Numbered from the stretch's first letter, positions 27,944 to 36,587 are shown. The stretch is DNA of 64,000 nt from CAVQCX01 sp963775335 (GCA_963775335.1 CAVZIJ010000003.1:2108001-2172000); one strand, 5' to 3'. Translations and numbers: made by a program. Notes: generated by a model from the letters alone, not told the origin.

Positions 27944-28747
27944 ATGCAACTGCAATCAGCACGAATACTGGTCACCGGTGCGGCCGGGGGCATAGGCCGA
28001 CGCCTCTGCGGCCAGCTTGCGGGCCGTTCTGCCAGCCTGGGCCTGCTCGACCGCGGACCTACGGCCATCTCCGCCCTGGTCCAGGACGCACGCGACCTGC
28101 GCACAGACGCCGTCGTCATCGAGGCAGACATCACCAGCGCCGAAGAGCGCCGGCGCGCCGTCCAGCAGATGAACAAGGCCTTCGGTGGCATCGACGTGCT
28201 TATCAACCTGGCGGGCATCCTCGACTTCCGGCCGTTCGATGAGGCCGATCCCGGCATGATCGCCAAGATCCTCCAGGTCAATGTTGAGGCCCCCTTGCTG
28301 CTGGCCCGCGAGGTGCTGCCGCAGATGATCGCCCAGGGCTCCGGGCGTGTCGTGAACATCGGATCGACGTTCGGCAGTATCGCATTCCCCTGCTTTGCCA
28401 CCTATTCGGCCAGCAAGTTCGCGCTGCGCGGCTTCTCGCAGGCGCTGCGCCGCGAGCTCTCCGGCACCGGCGTTGGCGTCACCTACGTGTCGCCGCGTGC
28501 CGTGAAGACCCCGTTCAACCCGGCGATCCTCCATCACATGGCCGAGCGCCGTCTCATACACATCGATGACGCCATCTGGGTCGCCTCGCGGATTGTCAGG
28601 GCCATCGAGAAAGACCGTGACGAGGTCCATCTGGGATTGCCCGAAACTCTGCTCGCCAAGATCAACGCCCTGGTGCCCGGGCTGGTCGACAGGTTTCTTG
28701 GCAAGCAGGCGGCGGATCTGATCGATTTCTCGCGCCAAGTGCCTTGA
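27944..28747 (+). CDS. Short-chain dehydrogenase/reductase
   Basis: A 267-residue SDR. The cofactor motif is TGAAGGIGRRLC (12-23), NLAG follows at about 90-93, the catalytic Ser is in VNIGSTFGS, and YSASKFALRG supplies Tyr and Lys. A TM-like tail is absent. An AGGAG site lies about ten bases before ATG 27944. The substrate is unknown. It is monocistronic, followed by a strong hairpin. Confidence 0.88.
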   Translation: MQLQSARILVTGAAGGIGRRLCGQLAGRSASLGLLDRGPTAISALVQDARDLRTDAVVIEADITSAEERRRAVQQMNKAFGGIDVLINLAGILDFRPFDEADPGMIAKILQVNVEAPLLLAREVLPQMIAQGSGRVVNIGSTFGSIAFPCFATYSASKFALRGFSQALRRELSGTGVGVTYVSPRAVKTPFNPAILHHMAERRLIHIDDAIWVASRIVRAIEKDRDEVHLGLPETLLAKINALVPGLVDRFLGKQAADLIDFSRQVP

Positions 28748-28769
28748 CCGAGCGCTCCCGCGGCCCCCG

Positions 28770-28813
28770 GGGAGGCACACCGGTCCGACTGTAGACGGGC
28801 CGGTGCGCCTCCC
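28770..28813 (+). terminator. Long stem-loop after the SDR gene
   Basis: GGGAGGC-A-CACCGG on the left arm pairs with CCGGTG-C-GCCTCCC on the right arm across a loop of about ten nt, 23 bp after the SDR stop. The stem is about 15-17 bp with isolated mismatches. There is no clear T-run, but it is a plausible end of transcription. Confidence 0.6.
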
Positions 28814-29576
28814 GAGGTCCTCTCTGCTTGCCGATTGCTTCACGACTCTCGCCCGCCGGTTTGAGATTCTTCGCGCCGACAGCTATTTTTTGCTTTGGAT
28901 GAATCGCCCGCGCCGCGAAAAGCGCAGGTACACGCCCCCCCAGACCGGGCCGGCGGACCCTGGATCCAGCCCTTGGACACGGCCACCGGCGGCGGACCGG
29001 TGATCTCGTTCAACTCCTGGGGCTACACAACGTCGCCCGGCATGGCGGGAGCCAATCTGTCAGGCACCTCGGCGGAGTGTGTATTTACTCTCGCCGAGAC
29101 CACCGACTGGCTCGCTGTGCCTGCGACCGACGGCGATGCCGGCGTGACGGTCGTCTGCCCCTAAAGTGCTGCGCCTTCGACGGGCCTGGGGGTCCACGCC
29201 TCTCGCTATCCAGGGGGCGGGGAGATGATCGATCCCCAAGTGACCGATCATCGCCCTCTTCGCCTCTAAGTGCGACTTAGTAAGAGACAGACGAGTCAGT
29301 ACGATCAGGCACCCGCCGGGCGAACCGGCGGCGAGGTTAGCGCGGACGGAAAGATCTTCGTGACCAAAGCAGAGGAAGGGGACAGCTCTCCCTTTGCCGC
29401 GTCTGCCAGGCGCAAAGAAATGCTCGATGCCCAGACCTGACTCCCACGTGACCCTCACGTCTCGCGTGGCTCCCGAAATCCCCGAGCGCATCAGACGCCA
29501 TCTCGCAACGGCAGGACGGATCATCTGGAAGCGAACGCTACAGGGCGAGACCCCGACCCGCTAACGCCCAGACGGG
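28814..29576. other. Intergenic stretch without a supported gene
   Basis: About 760 bp between the SDR terminator and the cytochrome gene. An 89-codon plus-strand frame (28895) and a 154-codon minus-strand frame (29524) have no ribosome sites or family features. One copy of a dispersed repeat sits at 29380-29447. Confidence 0.5.
29380..29447. repeat. Dispersed repeat, copy A
   Basis: The stretch starting GGGGACAGCTCTC and ending CCAGACCTGACTCC aligns end to end, with scattered substitutions, to 45559-45626 (GGGGACAGGTCTC ... CCAGACCCGAGCTCC). The two copies are diverged and lie in gene-free DNA. The motif resembles flank sequences often left by REP-associated or IS200-like transposases, but no transposase is present here. 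Confidence 0.6.
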
Positions 29577-30176
29577 TTACTTACCGCCGTTCGCGAGGAA
29601 CTCGATAACGGCAGCCTTGTCGGCATCGCTGAGCTGCGAGAATTTCTCTTTCTTCTTCTTCGGCATGTCCCGCTTGCCTTCGCTGAACAGCTTGATCTGC
29701 CCTTGGAGGTACGGCTTCCACTGCCCACCAATGATGCCTGCGTCATCGGCTGCAACGGTACCGCCTTCACTGTGGCACTTCGAGCACGAGGAGTCGTAGA
29801 CCTCTTTGCCCTTGGCCGCCAGCGCGGCGTCGATGCTTTGTTTCACCGGCTTGAAGGTCAGCGCGGCGTAGTGCTCGGCTAGGGCAGAGATGTCGTCGTC
29901 GCTGAGCTTCTTGGCGACTGCGTTCATATCGGTCTCGGCGCCGTCCTTGGGCTTGTACTTGAGACCCGGGCGGTCGCCTGACTTGTATGCGGCCATGGTA
30001 TCGTGCAGATACACGACGGACATGCCGGCAATGCTGGGCACCTCGCCGTACTCACTGTTGCCATCCTTGCCGTGGCAGCCGTCGCAATCCTTGATGATTT
30101 GATCGATCTCGGCAGCCATGCCGATGCAGGGTGCGGTCAGTAGGCAAGCAGCTAGCGTCAATTTGAATCGTTTCAT
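29577..30176 (-). CDS. Periplasmic diheme cytochrome c (c4 / FccA-like)
   Basis: A 199-residue exported protein. The signal peptide covers residues 1-20 (MAA-EI). Two class I cytochrome c domains have heme motifs CDGCH at about 30-34 and CSKCH at about 121-124. The first domain shows the c4-type PSIAGMSVVYL stretch, and Met-containing loops could supply axial ligands. Such diheme proteins take electrons from flavocytochrome c sulfide dehydrogenase or pass them to oxidases. A GGGGGGAG site lies before ATG 30176. It is downstream of, and on the same strand as, the PAS-sigma-54 regulator. Confidence 0.88.
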   Translation of the reverse strand: MKRFKLTLAACLLTAPCIGMAAEIDQIIKDCDGCHGKDGNSEYGEVPSIAGMSVVYLHDTMAAYKSGDRPGLKYKPKDGAETDMNAVAKKLSDDDISALAEHYAALTFKPVKQSIDAALAAKGKEVYDSSCSKCHSEGGTVAADDAGIIGGQWKPYLQGQIKLFSEGKRDMPKKKKEKFSQLSDADKAAVIEFLANGGK

Positions 30177-30742
30177 GACAAACTCCCCCCTCTCCTGATG
30201 GACTTGGTAATGGCTCTGCGAGCTCGGCAGCAATACGATGCCTGTGCGGGGCGCTCGGCACCGGCACCGCGCCGAGGGCCCGGTCTGGCACCATCCCCAG
30301 AGTCCTATAGTAGATCAGAATGCGAAAGAGCGCTCGGAGCGAGATGGCCGCACCTAGGCGGCAACATGTGGACATCGACGGAAAAAGTTGATTTCTTCGC
30401 CTTCTTCCCCACGAGGAGCGTAGAGGTGCGGCGGCTTGTTTGCCAGTTGAAATCACTCTCGCCCGAGCCGTTATACGGTCCCGTCCCGGCTTGCAAGGCC
30501 GATTCCGACGATGACGGGGACCGAGTTGCAGCCTTATTTCCGGCCTGTTGGCTGGATTGGAGTGACCCTCAACCCCTCTCTCGAGCCAGGGGCGAGCGAA
30601 ATTCTTGCAGAGACCTTATTTATTTCATGGTCAAACAGGGCGATGTCAAATCAGGGCCATTCGGGCATGAGCCTTTCGGGCTTGTTGTGTCGGTTTGGCG
30701 GGAGTGCAGAATCCCTGCCCCTGGGCCAACCGGTCCGCCGGT
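30177..30742. other. Intergenic stretch upstream of the diheme cytochrome gene
   Basis: This 566-bp stretch lies between two minus-strand genes. It has no ribosome-site-supported frame. It presumably holds the cytochrome promoter; CTATAG around 30305 is a possible -10 on the minus strand, without a clear -35. I found no GG-N10-GC site comparable to the one upstream of the SQR-like gene. Confidence 0.45.
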
Positions 30743-32179
30743 CTAACCCAGCTTGTATCGCCTCAGCCGGCGGTAGAGGGTGCGCTCGCTCATGCCGAGG
30801 GCCTTGGCCACATCCCGACGGTGGCCATGGTAGCGGTGAAGCAGCTCGCCGATGTAGCGCCGTTCCGTTTCCGAGCCCGGCAGCGGAGCGCCGATCTCGG
30901 GGGCGGCGGCGTAATCCTTTTCGGGGGCCAAACGTCCGGGGGCATCACGGCGAGCTGCTCCCTGGTCCTCGTCGCATGGCGGGCAAAACGGTTCGTGCGC
31001 CATCGCATCCAGGGGGTCCCCCCAGGCCTCGAATTGCGCCAGCGCCCGACGTACATCCGAGGCGTCTATGTAACTGGTGCCCGTGGTAGCGGCGACCTGC
31101 AGGAGGTTGCTCAGCTCGCGGATGTTACCCGGGTAGGTATAGGACTCCAGGAGCGCAAGGGCCGACGGACTCAGGGTGGGCCGCGTCGCGCCGGACTGGA
31201 AGTGAGGGCAGCGCCGGAGGATCTCCTCGGCCAGCAGCGGCAGGTCTCCCAGTCGCTCCCGCAACGTCGGCGTCCGGACGGTGAAACAGGCGATCCGGTA
31301 GTAGAGGTCCCTGCGGAAAGTGCCTGCCTGCACGCACTCCCACAACGGCCGGTTGGTCGCGCAGACCACGCGCACATCAACTTTCATGGTCTTCTCGGCG
31401 CCCACCGGGCGGAATTCGCGGGTCTCCAATACTCGCAGCAGCTTGGCCTGGCACGATGCTGGCATCTCGCCGATCTCGTCCAGAAAGATGGTGCCGCCAT
31501 TGGCGAGCTCGAACAGCCCCCGCCGGGACTTGTCGGCACTGGTAAAAGAACCCCGCTCGTGCCCGAAGACCTCGCTCTCGAACAGGCCGTCGGAGAGCAC
31601 GGTGCAGTCCAGGCAGATGAAGGCACGGTTGCGCCGGTCCGACTGGTAGTGAATGAAGGCGGCGGCCAGCTCCTTGCCGGTACCGGTCTCCCCTTGGATG
31701 AGCACCGGGCTTGCGGTGCTCGCCGCCAACCCCAGCCGCTCGATCATGGCTAGGTAGGCCGGGGCCCGGCCAACCATCTTCGGACCCGCTTGGACGTCTT
31801 CGGCGTCCAGTCTCTGGACGGCGATCTCGCATACCCCCTCTCCGAGGAAAACCTCGCCAGTGGACGAGATGATGCGGTGACCGCTCACCCGTACCCACCG
31901 CGGCTGCCCCTGGCCGTCGATGTGGGTGTGCAGACACTGGCGCAGCTCCTTGCCCTCGAACACCAGCTCATGGGGACACTCTTCGCCGTGCTCGCAGCAA
32001 GGAGAGGAGTGGTGGTGGGTGACCTGATAACAGTGCCGACCGACTACGTCCTCCGCCCTCACCTGATAGGTGAGCTCGTAGGCCCGGTTCACCCCTATGA
32101 TCCGGTGGTCTTTATCGATTACCGCGAACGGGCGGTCATGGGTTTCAAGCCAGCTCGCGATCTCTTTCTCGACCGCCAT
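30743..32179 (-). CDS. PAS-domain sigma-54 activator (Fis family), likely sulfide/redox responsive
   Basis: A 478-residue protein. The N-terminal PAS domain (about 8-120) has a cysteine cluster at residues 50, 61, 62, 68 and 82. AAA+ has Walker A GETGTGKE (163-170) and Walker B GGTIFLDE (228-235). The loop that contacts sigma-54 reads GSFTSA (210-215) instead of GAFTGA. A C-terminal Fis HTH ends in GMSERTLYRRLRRYKLG. There is no receiver domain, so it senses directly. It is divergent from the SQR-like operon, whose upstream region has paired operators and a -24/-12 promoter. Confidence 0.9.
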   Translation of the reverse strand: MAVEKEIASWLETHDRPFAVIDKDHRIIGVNRAYELTYQVRAEDVVGRHCYQVTHHHSSPCCEHGEECPHELVFEGKELRQCLHTHIDGQGQPRWVRVSGHRIISSTGEVFLGEGVCEIAVQRLDAEDVQAGPKMVGRAPAYLAMIERLGLAASTASPVLIQGETGTGKELAAAFIHYQSDRRNRAFICLDCTVLSDGLFESEVFGHERGSFTSADKSRRGLFELANGGTIFLDEIGEMPASCQAKLLRVLETREFRPVGAEKTMKVDVRVVCATNRPLWECVQAGTFRRDLYYRIACFTVRTPTLRERLGDLPLLAEEILRRCPHFQSGATRPTLSPSALALLESYTYPGNIRELSNLLQVAATTGTSYIDASDVRRALAQFEAWGDPLDAMAHEPFCPPCDEDQGAARRDAPGRLAPEKDYAAAPEIGAPLPGSETERRYIGELLHRYHGHRRDVAKALGMSERTLYRRLRRYKLG

Positions 32180-32274
32180 ACTCTCACTCCACCTGAGATG
32201 GTCTCACCTCCTCCGCCGGGCCGGCCCCTGCCTGCCGGAATCCTGCCAGCCAAAATGACCAAGCGATCCCAGTA

Positions 32275-32292
32275 TGGCAGATATTTCTGCCA
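32275..32292. promoter_or_regulatory. Candidate upstream activator site 1
   Basis: A perfect inverted repeat TGGCAG-N6-CTGCCA in the divergent region, centred about 153 bp before the predicted sigma-54 transcription start. It is a typical position for an activator (enhancer) site. A further half-site, CCTGCCAGCCA, lies near 32242-32252. Confidence 0.6.
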
Positions 32293-32298
32293 CCGGGT

Positions 32299-32314
32299 CT
32301 GCCACCAGTGGCAG
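32299..32314. promoter_or_regulatory. Candidate upstream activator site 2
   Basis: A perfect inverted repeat CTGCCAC-CA-GTGGCAG built from the same half-site as site 1. Its centre is 23 bp away, about two helical turns, so two dimers could bind one face of the DNA. Confidence 0.6.
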
Positions 32315-32410
32315 TCGGGCCGACTCTGCGCCAGGGATAACCCTAACCTTCGCCCGGCTGGCCCCCTAGATCAGGCGGCTTTGGGGCAAGATTGGGCGGC
32401 CAGGGGGCGC

Positions 32411-32426
32411 TGGCATGGCTTATGCG
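32411..32426 (+). promoter_or_regulatory. Sigma-54 (-24/-12) promoter for the SQR-like operon
   Basis: TGGCATGGCTTATGCG has the diagnostic GG-N10-GC spacing and matches the consensus TGGCAC-N5-TTGC at most positions. The predicted start is near 32437, leaving a leader of about 84 nt before ATG 32521. Confidence 0.65.
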
Positions 32427-32520
32427 TACTGTGCTGGCGCGGGGCAGGAAGAGGCAGAAGCTTGCACCCGCCTTGCCTATAAAAACTGCCTCGCTTGCCA
32501 CCATCGTCAAGGAGGTTATC

Positions 32521-33978
32521 ATGACCCGTCTTGTCATTCTCGGAGCCGGCGTCGCCGGCCACACCGCCGCCTCGTTCGCCAGGAGCTGGCTGGGCAAAGA
32601 GCACGAAGTCGTCGTGGTCAGCCCGAATAGCTACTATAACTGGATTCCCTCCAACATCTGGGTCGGGGTCGGCAAGATGGCGCCCGAGCGGGTGATCACG
32701 CCGCTGTCCCCGATCTATGACAAGGCCGGGATCGATTTCCGGCAGGCAAGGGCCAAGGCCCTGCACCCCGAAGGGGATTCCGTCGAGGGGCGTCCCTATG
32801 TCGACATCGAATACACCGAGCCTGGCAAAGCGGGTGTCGAGGAGCGCATCCCTTACGATTTCTTGATCAACGCCACCGGCCCGAAGCTCAACTTCGGGGC
32901 CACCGAGGGGCTGGGACCGGAAAAGAACAGCGTGTCGGTATGTACCGTAGGCCACGCCAAACAGGCGGCGGACGCCCTCGGCGAATCGATCGAGCGCATG
33001 CGGCGCGGCGAGCGGCAACGGTTCGTCATCGGCACCGGTCACGGCCTGTGCACCTGTCAAGGGGCGGCCATCGAGTACCTGTTCAACCTCGACCACGTCC
33101 TGCGGGAGCAGGGTGTCCGCGACCGGGCCGAGCTGCACTGGCTGTCCAACGAGTACGAGCTGGGAGACTTCGGCATGGGGGGCATGCATATCCGCCACGG
33201 CGGATACATCTCCCATAGCAAGAGCTTCACGGAATCCCTGATGGCGGAGCGCGGTGTCCACTGGTACCTGCGCGCCCACACCACGGCAGTGGAGCCGGGT
33301 GTCGTCCATTACGAAACCCTCGAGGGCACGGAGCACGAGCTGCCCTTCGACTTCGCCATGCTGATCCCCCCCTTCGCGGGCGCCGGCCTGAAGGCGTATG
33401 ACTACAAAGGCGAGGACATGACCAGCCGTCTCTTCAACCGCGCCGGGTTCATGCTGGTGGACGGCGACTACACCCAGCGCCCTTATGAGGAGTGGTCGCC
33501 GCGCGACTGGCCCAGGACTTACCAGAGCCCTCTTTACCCGAACATGTACGCTGCCGGCATTGCGTTCGCGCCGCCCCACGGCATGTCCAAGCCGATGCAC
33601 ACCGCCAGCGGCACGCCAATCTTCCCCACCCCGCCGCGTACCGGCATGCCATCCGCGACGATCGGCAAGGCCGTAGCCGCCTCGATCGTCGACAGCATCA
33701 AACACGGAGTCACCGAGGCTTCCCACACAGCGTCCATGGCCGAGATGGGGGCGGCTTGCGTCGCGTCGGCCGGCTGTGGCTGGCGGTGCGGCATGGCCGT
33801 GGCGATGGCGGTTTATCCGATCGTGCCGGACTTCGAGCGCTACCCCCGCTTTGGCCGCGACACAGACCTGTCGTTCGCCGAGATCGGACTGGCGGGCCAC
33901 TGGATCAAACACGTGCTCCACCTGCTGTTCCTGTACAAGGTGCGCCAGCGGCTCGGCTGGCGCCTGATTCCGGAGTAA
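32521..33978 (+). CDS. Sulfide:quinone oxidoreductase-like FAD flavoprotein
   Basis: A 485-residue flavoprotein. FAD-binding ILGAGVAGHTAA opens the protein, INATGPKLNF is the second nucleotide motif, and NMYAAGIAFAPP lies near the flavin. Cysteines at 141, 177, 179 and 413 (SVCTVGH, GLCTCQG, AACVAS) are candidates for the redox-active pair. An amphipathic C-terminal helix (HWIKHVLHLLFLYKVRQRLG) fits membrane attachment to reach quinone. AAGGAGG lies six bases before ATG 32521. The SQR subtype is not settled. It is followed by a small protein and the multiheme cytochrome. Confidence 0.85.
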   Translation: MTRLVILGAGVAGHTAASFARSWLGKEHEVVVVSPNSYYNWIPSNIWVGVGKMAPERVITPLSPIYDKAGIDFRQARAKALHPEGDSVEGRPYVDIEYTEPGKAGVEERIPYDFLINATGPKLNFGATEGLGPEKNSVSVCTVGHAKQAADALGESIERMRRGERQRFVIGTGHGLCTCQGAAIEYLFNLDHVLREQGVRDRAELHWLSNEYELGDFGMGGMHIRHGGYISHSKSFTESLMAERGVHWYLRAHTTAVEPGVVHYETLEGTEHELPFDFAMLIPPFAGAGLKAYDYKGEDMTSRLFNRAGFMLVDGDYTQRPYEEWSPRDWPRTYQSPLYPNMYAAGIAFAPPHGMSKPMHTASGTPIFPTPPRTGMPSATIGKAVAASIVDSIKHGVTEASHTASMAEMGAACVASAGCGWRCGMAVAMAVYPIVPDFERYPRFGRDTDLSFAEIGLAGHWIKHVLHLLFLYKVRQRLGWRLIPE

Positions 33979-34070
33979 CCGCCATGTCCGCTGCCTACTT
34001 TCCAGCTAACTGTAGCCCCAAGTGTTGCTCCGCGTGTGCGAAGCGATCCCTGCTCTCTGGAGGAGCTCCA

Positions 34071-34244
34071 ATGACGACCACTCAGCAGCCGTACGACCAG
34101 GCATTCTTCCAGTCCGTGCCCACCGATTCCGCCCTGCGCTCGCGCAAGAGCATCCCGTACCAGCTATGGCGCTTCGTGCAGATCAACCTGAAGATGATGC
34201 AGGTGGTCCGCCGCAGCCACTCGCCAGCAGCCGCCAGGAAATGA
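34071..34244 (+). CDS. 57-residue protein between SQR-like and multiheme cytochrome genes
   Basis: A small basic protein with GGAGGAGC just upstream of ATG 34071. It is soluble at the start (TTTQQPYDQAFFQSVPTDS), then RKSIPYQLWRFVQINLKMMQ forms an amphipathic helix. An in-frame ATG at 33984 would add a Cys-rich N-terminus (NCSPKCCSACAK) but has a poorer ribosome site. The family is unknown. The gene order suggests an accessory, perhaps membrane-surface, subunit of the sulfide-oxidising system. Confidence 0.65.
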   Translation: MTTTQQPYDQAFFQSVPTDSALRSRKSIPYQLWRFVQINLKMMQVVRRSHSPAAARK

Positions 34245-34287
34245 CATCGCTGCACGAGCATGAGTTGGCGGCGCATGTCCCCGAGGA

Positions 34288-34310
34288 AGGCCGTCCGCGC
34301 AGGACGGCCT
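34288..34310 (+). terminator. Perfect intercistronic hairpin
   Basis: AGGCCGTCC-GCGCA-GGACGGCCT is a 9-bp perfect stem with a 5-nt loop, placed 44 bp after the small gene and 149 bp before the cytochrome gene. There is no T-tract. It may stabilise or attenuate the transcript between the genes rather than stop it. Confidence 0.5.
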
Positions 34311-34458
34311 GCGATCCAGTCCAGGCGCATAGTGGGCGCAGTGGGCTGTCGCTGATCCTCCGGTGACGCTGATCGCCTCGCGCGCCGGCAGGCGGCGATT
34401 GGTACGACGCCGGCCGGCAAAAATGATTCCCGTGGTTGTCTAAAGGAGGAAACACCAG

Positions 34459-36411
34459 ATGGCCTATCATCGGATCTTCGGTTTTGCGGCTCTGTGTTGC
34501 CTCGGATTGCTCCTCGGGGCGGGCCGAGCGATCGGCGCCAAGGAGCAACCAATAGACTGCATGGCTTGTCACAAAGACGCCGTGGTCACCTCGCCGGCGC
34601 ACGGCAAGCTGGCGTGTACGGACTGCCACGAGGGGATCACCCAGGTGCCCCCGGCGGGTAAGCCTCACCCCGAGCCGGTGACCACGGATGAGTGTGGCGA
34701 CTGTCATGCGCGCGAGGCCAAGAAAGTCAAGGAGAGCGTCCACGCCAAAGACACGCCGTGCAAGTCGTGTCACGGCGGGGCCCATAAAATAATCAATCCC
34801 AAAAATCTCGACTCTCCACTGGCGCCCGCTAACCAGATCCACACCTGCGGTAAATGCCACGAAAAGGTGATGGGCAGCTACCTCGGCGGCGTCCATGCCA
34901 GGGCCTTGCTCGGTTCCGGCCTGGTGAGCGCACCCACCTGTACCGATTGCCACGGGGATCACTCGATTCGGCCGCACGACGACAAGAGCTCCCTGACGTC
35001 GCACGAAAAAGAGCCTGAGATCTGTGGCAAGTGCCATGCCGGGATTTTGCGGACCTGGGCGACAGGGAGCGCCCATGGCAAGGCGTGGTCGGAGCACAAT
35101 AGCAAAGGACCGGTCTGCACGACCTGTCACCCAGCCCACTCGATGGGCGACCCGGCGCTAGCCAGTACTCGCCTCGGCTTCCCGAAGCAATGCGCGAACT
35201 GCCACAGCGAGCGCTATACCTCCTATCGCGGTAGCTTCCATGGCAAGGCGACGGATCTGGGCTTCCAGGCCAGTGCGGTTTGCTCCGACTGCCATACGCC
35301 ACACGCGGAGCTTCCGGCATCCGACCCTCGGTCCAGCATTTATCCGAGCACTCTCGGTAAGACCTGTGGTCACTGCCACGGGGCCACCACCGCGGCCTTT
35401 CTGACATTTCAGCCGCACAGCGATCCTACCCATCCCGAGCGCACCCCGACGCTCTATTACGTCTGGGTGTTTATGACAGCGCTGCTGTTCGGCGTGTTCG
35501 GCTTCTTCGGGCTGCACGACGCGCTGTGGCTGCAACGCGCGGTGATCGGCTGGGCGCGTGGTGAGTTTGGGGTCTGGCATGCAAGTGAGGGCCCGCATAT
35601 CCGTCGCTTCGCCAGGCAGCATATCTGGACCCACGTGGTCATGGTCACCACCTTCCTGCTGCTTGCCGCAACCGGTCTGCCATTGAAGTTTCATGATGCA
35701 GCCTGGGCGCACACCCTGGTCAGCGCGTTCGGAGGCGTCGAAAGCGCGCGAATCATTCACCGCGTCGGGGCGGTGGCAACCTTCGGCTACGCGTTCTATC
35801 ACCTGGGATTGATCCTGGTGAGGGCACTCCGGAAATGGGACCTCGGACTATTCTGGGGCCCCGACTCGCTCGTGCCTCAGCCCCGTGACTTCGTGGATGC
35901 GGCCCGAAACCTGCGCTATTTTCTGTACCTCGGTCCGAAGCCGCCCAGTGACCGCTGGAGCTACTGGGAGAAATTCGACTACATGGCGGTATTCTGGGGG
36001 ATCCCCATCATAGGGCTCTCCGGGCTGATGGTCTGGTTCCCGGACTTCTTCACCCGATTCTTACCCGGCTGGATGCTCAATGCGGCCTACATCGTGCACA
36101 GCGACGAGGCGCTGCTCGCTACGGGATTCATCTTCGTGTTCCACTTCTTCCACACGCACCTGCGGCCGGAGAGCTTCCCCCTGGATCCGGTCATCTTTAC
36201 GGGTCGGATACCGCTTGAGCGCTTCAAGGAAGAGAGGCCACTCGAGTATGCGCGGTATGTCGCAAACAATGAGCTCGAGAGCAGGCTGGTGGAGCCACCA
36301 ACTTGCGATGAGCTATCGACCGCGCGGATGTTCGGGTTTACGGCGCTAACCGTCGGTGTCCTGCTGGCGATTGGGATCTTCTCGGCGATGATTGCGGAGG
36401 TGTGGCAATAG
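34459..36411 (+). CDS. Eleven-heme cytochrome c fused to a membrane cytochrome b domain
   Basis: A 650-residue protein with a signal sequence or anchor at 1-27. Eleven CxxCH heme motifs occupy about residues 34-315 (CMACH, CTDCH, CGDCH, CKSCH, CGKCH, CTDCH, CGKCH, CTTCH, CANCH, CSDCH, CGHCH). From about 333 a cytochrome b561/formate-dehydrogenase-gamma-like membrane domain follows with several helices holding histidines (RQHIWTHVV, IIHRVGAVATFGYAFYHLG, FIFVFHFFHTHLRP). The layout links a periplasmic heme wire to the quinone pool. AAAGGAGG lies before ATG 34459. The physiological partner is inferred to be the SQR-like protein. Confidence 0.9.
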   Translation: MAYHRIFGFAALCCLGLLLGAGRAIGAKEQPIDCMACHKDAVVTSPAHGKLACTDCHEGITQVPPAGKPHPEPVTTDECGDCHAREAKKVKESVHAKDTPCKSCHGGAHKIINPKNLDSPLAPANQIHTCGKCHEKVMGSYLGGVHARALLGSGLVSAPTCTDCHGDHSIRPHDDKSSLTSHEKEPEICGKCHAGILRTWATGSAHGKAWSEHNSKGPVCTTCHPAHSMGDPALASTRLGFPKQCANCHSERYTSYRGSFHGKATDLGFQASAVCSDCHTPHAELPASDPRSSIYPSTLGKTCGHCHGATTAAFLTFQPHSDPTHPERTPTLYYVWVFMTALLFGVFGFFGLHDALWLQRAVIGWARGEFGVWHASEGPHIRRFARQHIWTHVVMVTTFLLLAATGLPLKFHDAAWAHTLVSAFGGVESARIIHRVGAVATFGYAFYHLGLILVRALRKWDLGLFWGPDSLVPQPRDFVDAARNLRYFLYLGPKPPSDRWSYWEKFDYMAVFWGIPIIGLSGLMVWFPDFFTRFLPGWMLNAAYIVHSDEALLATGFIFVFHFFHTHLRPESFPLDPVIFTGRIPLERFKEERPLEYARYVANNELESRLVEPPTCDELSTARMFGFTALTVGVLLAIGIFSAMIAEVWQ

Positions 36412-36449
36412 CCGGCTGCCAGGAGGCCCGAGGATCCGGCAGCCTGCAA

Positions 36450-36469
36450 GCGGCACAGGGATGTGCCGC
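36450..36469 (+). terminator. Hairpin after the multiheme cytochrome gene
   Basis: GCGGCACA-GGGA-TGTGCCGC is an 8-bp perfect stem with a 4-nt loop, 39 bp past the stop. A looser stem GGCTGCC/GGCAGCC (36414-36444) precedes it. There is no T-run, but the pair probably marks the end of the operon. Confidence 0.5.
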
Positions 36470-36587
36470 GGTTAGCGATCCCTGTGGATCGACGCACAAA
36501 TTCCGCGAGGGCCGATACTGCTTCGATTCACCGAAACAACTTAGCCGGCCGTCGACGGGCTACCGTGCGTCGTATCCCCCCGGTGAC

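Noticed and set aside
28895..29164. 89-codon frame in the intergenic region after the SDR
   Set aside because: No ribosome site, no secretion signal or domain, and it starts in low-complexity DNA. Probably chance.
33492..34244. 250-codon frame antiphase to the SQR-like gene that includes the 57-residue protein
   Set aside because: Only the last part, after its own ribosome site, looks like protein; the rest is a shadow of the flavoprotein gene.
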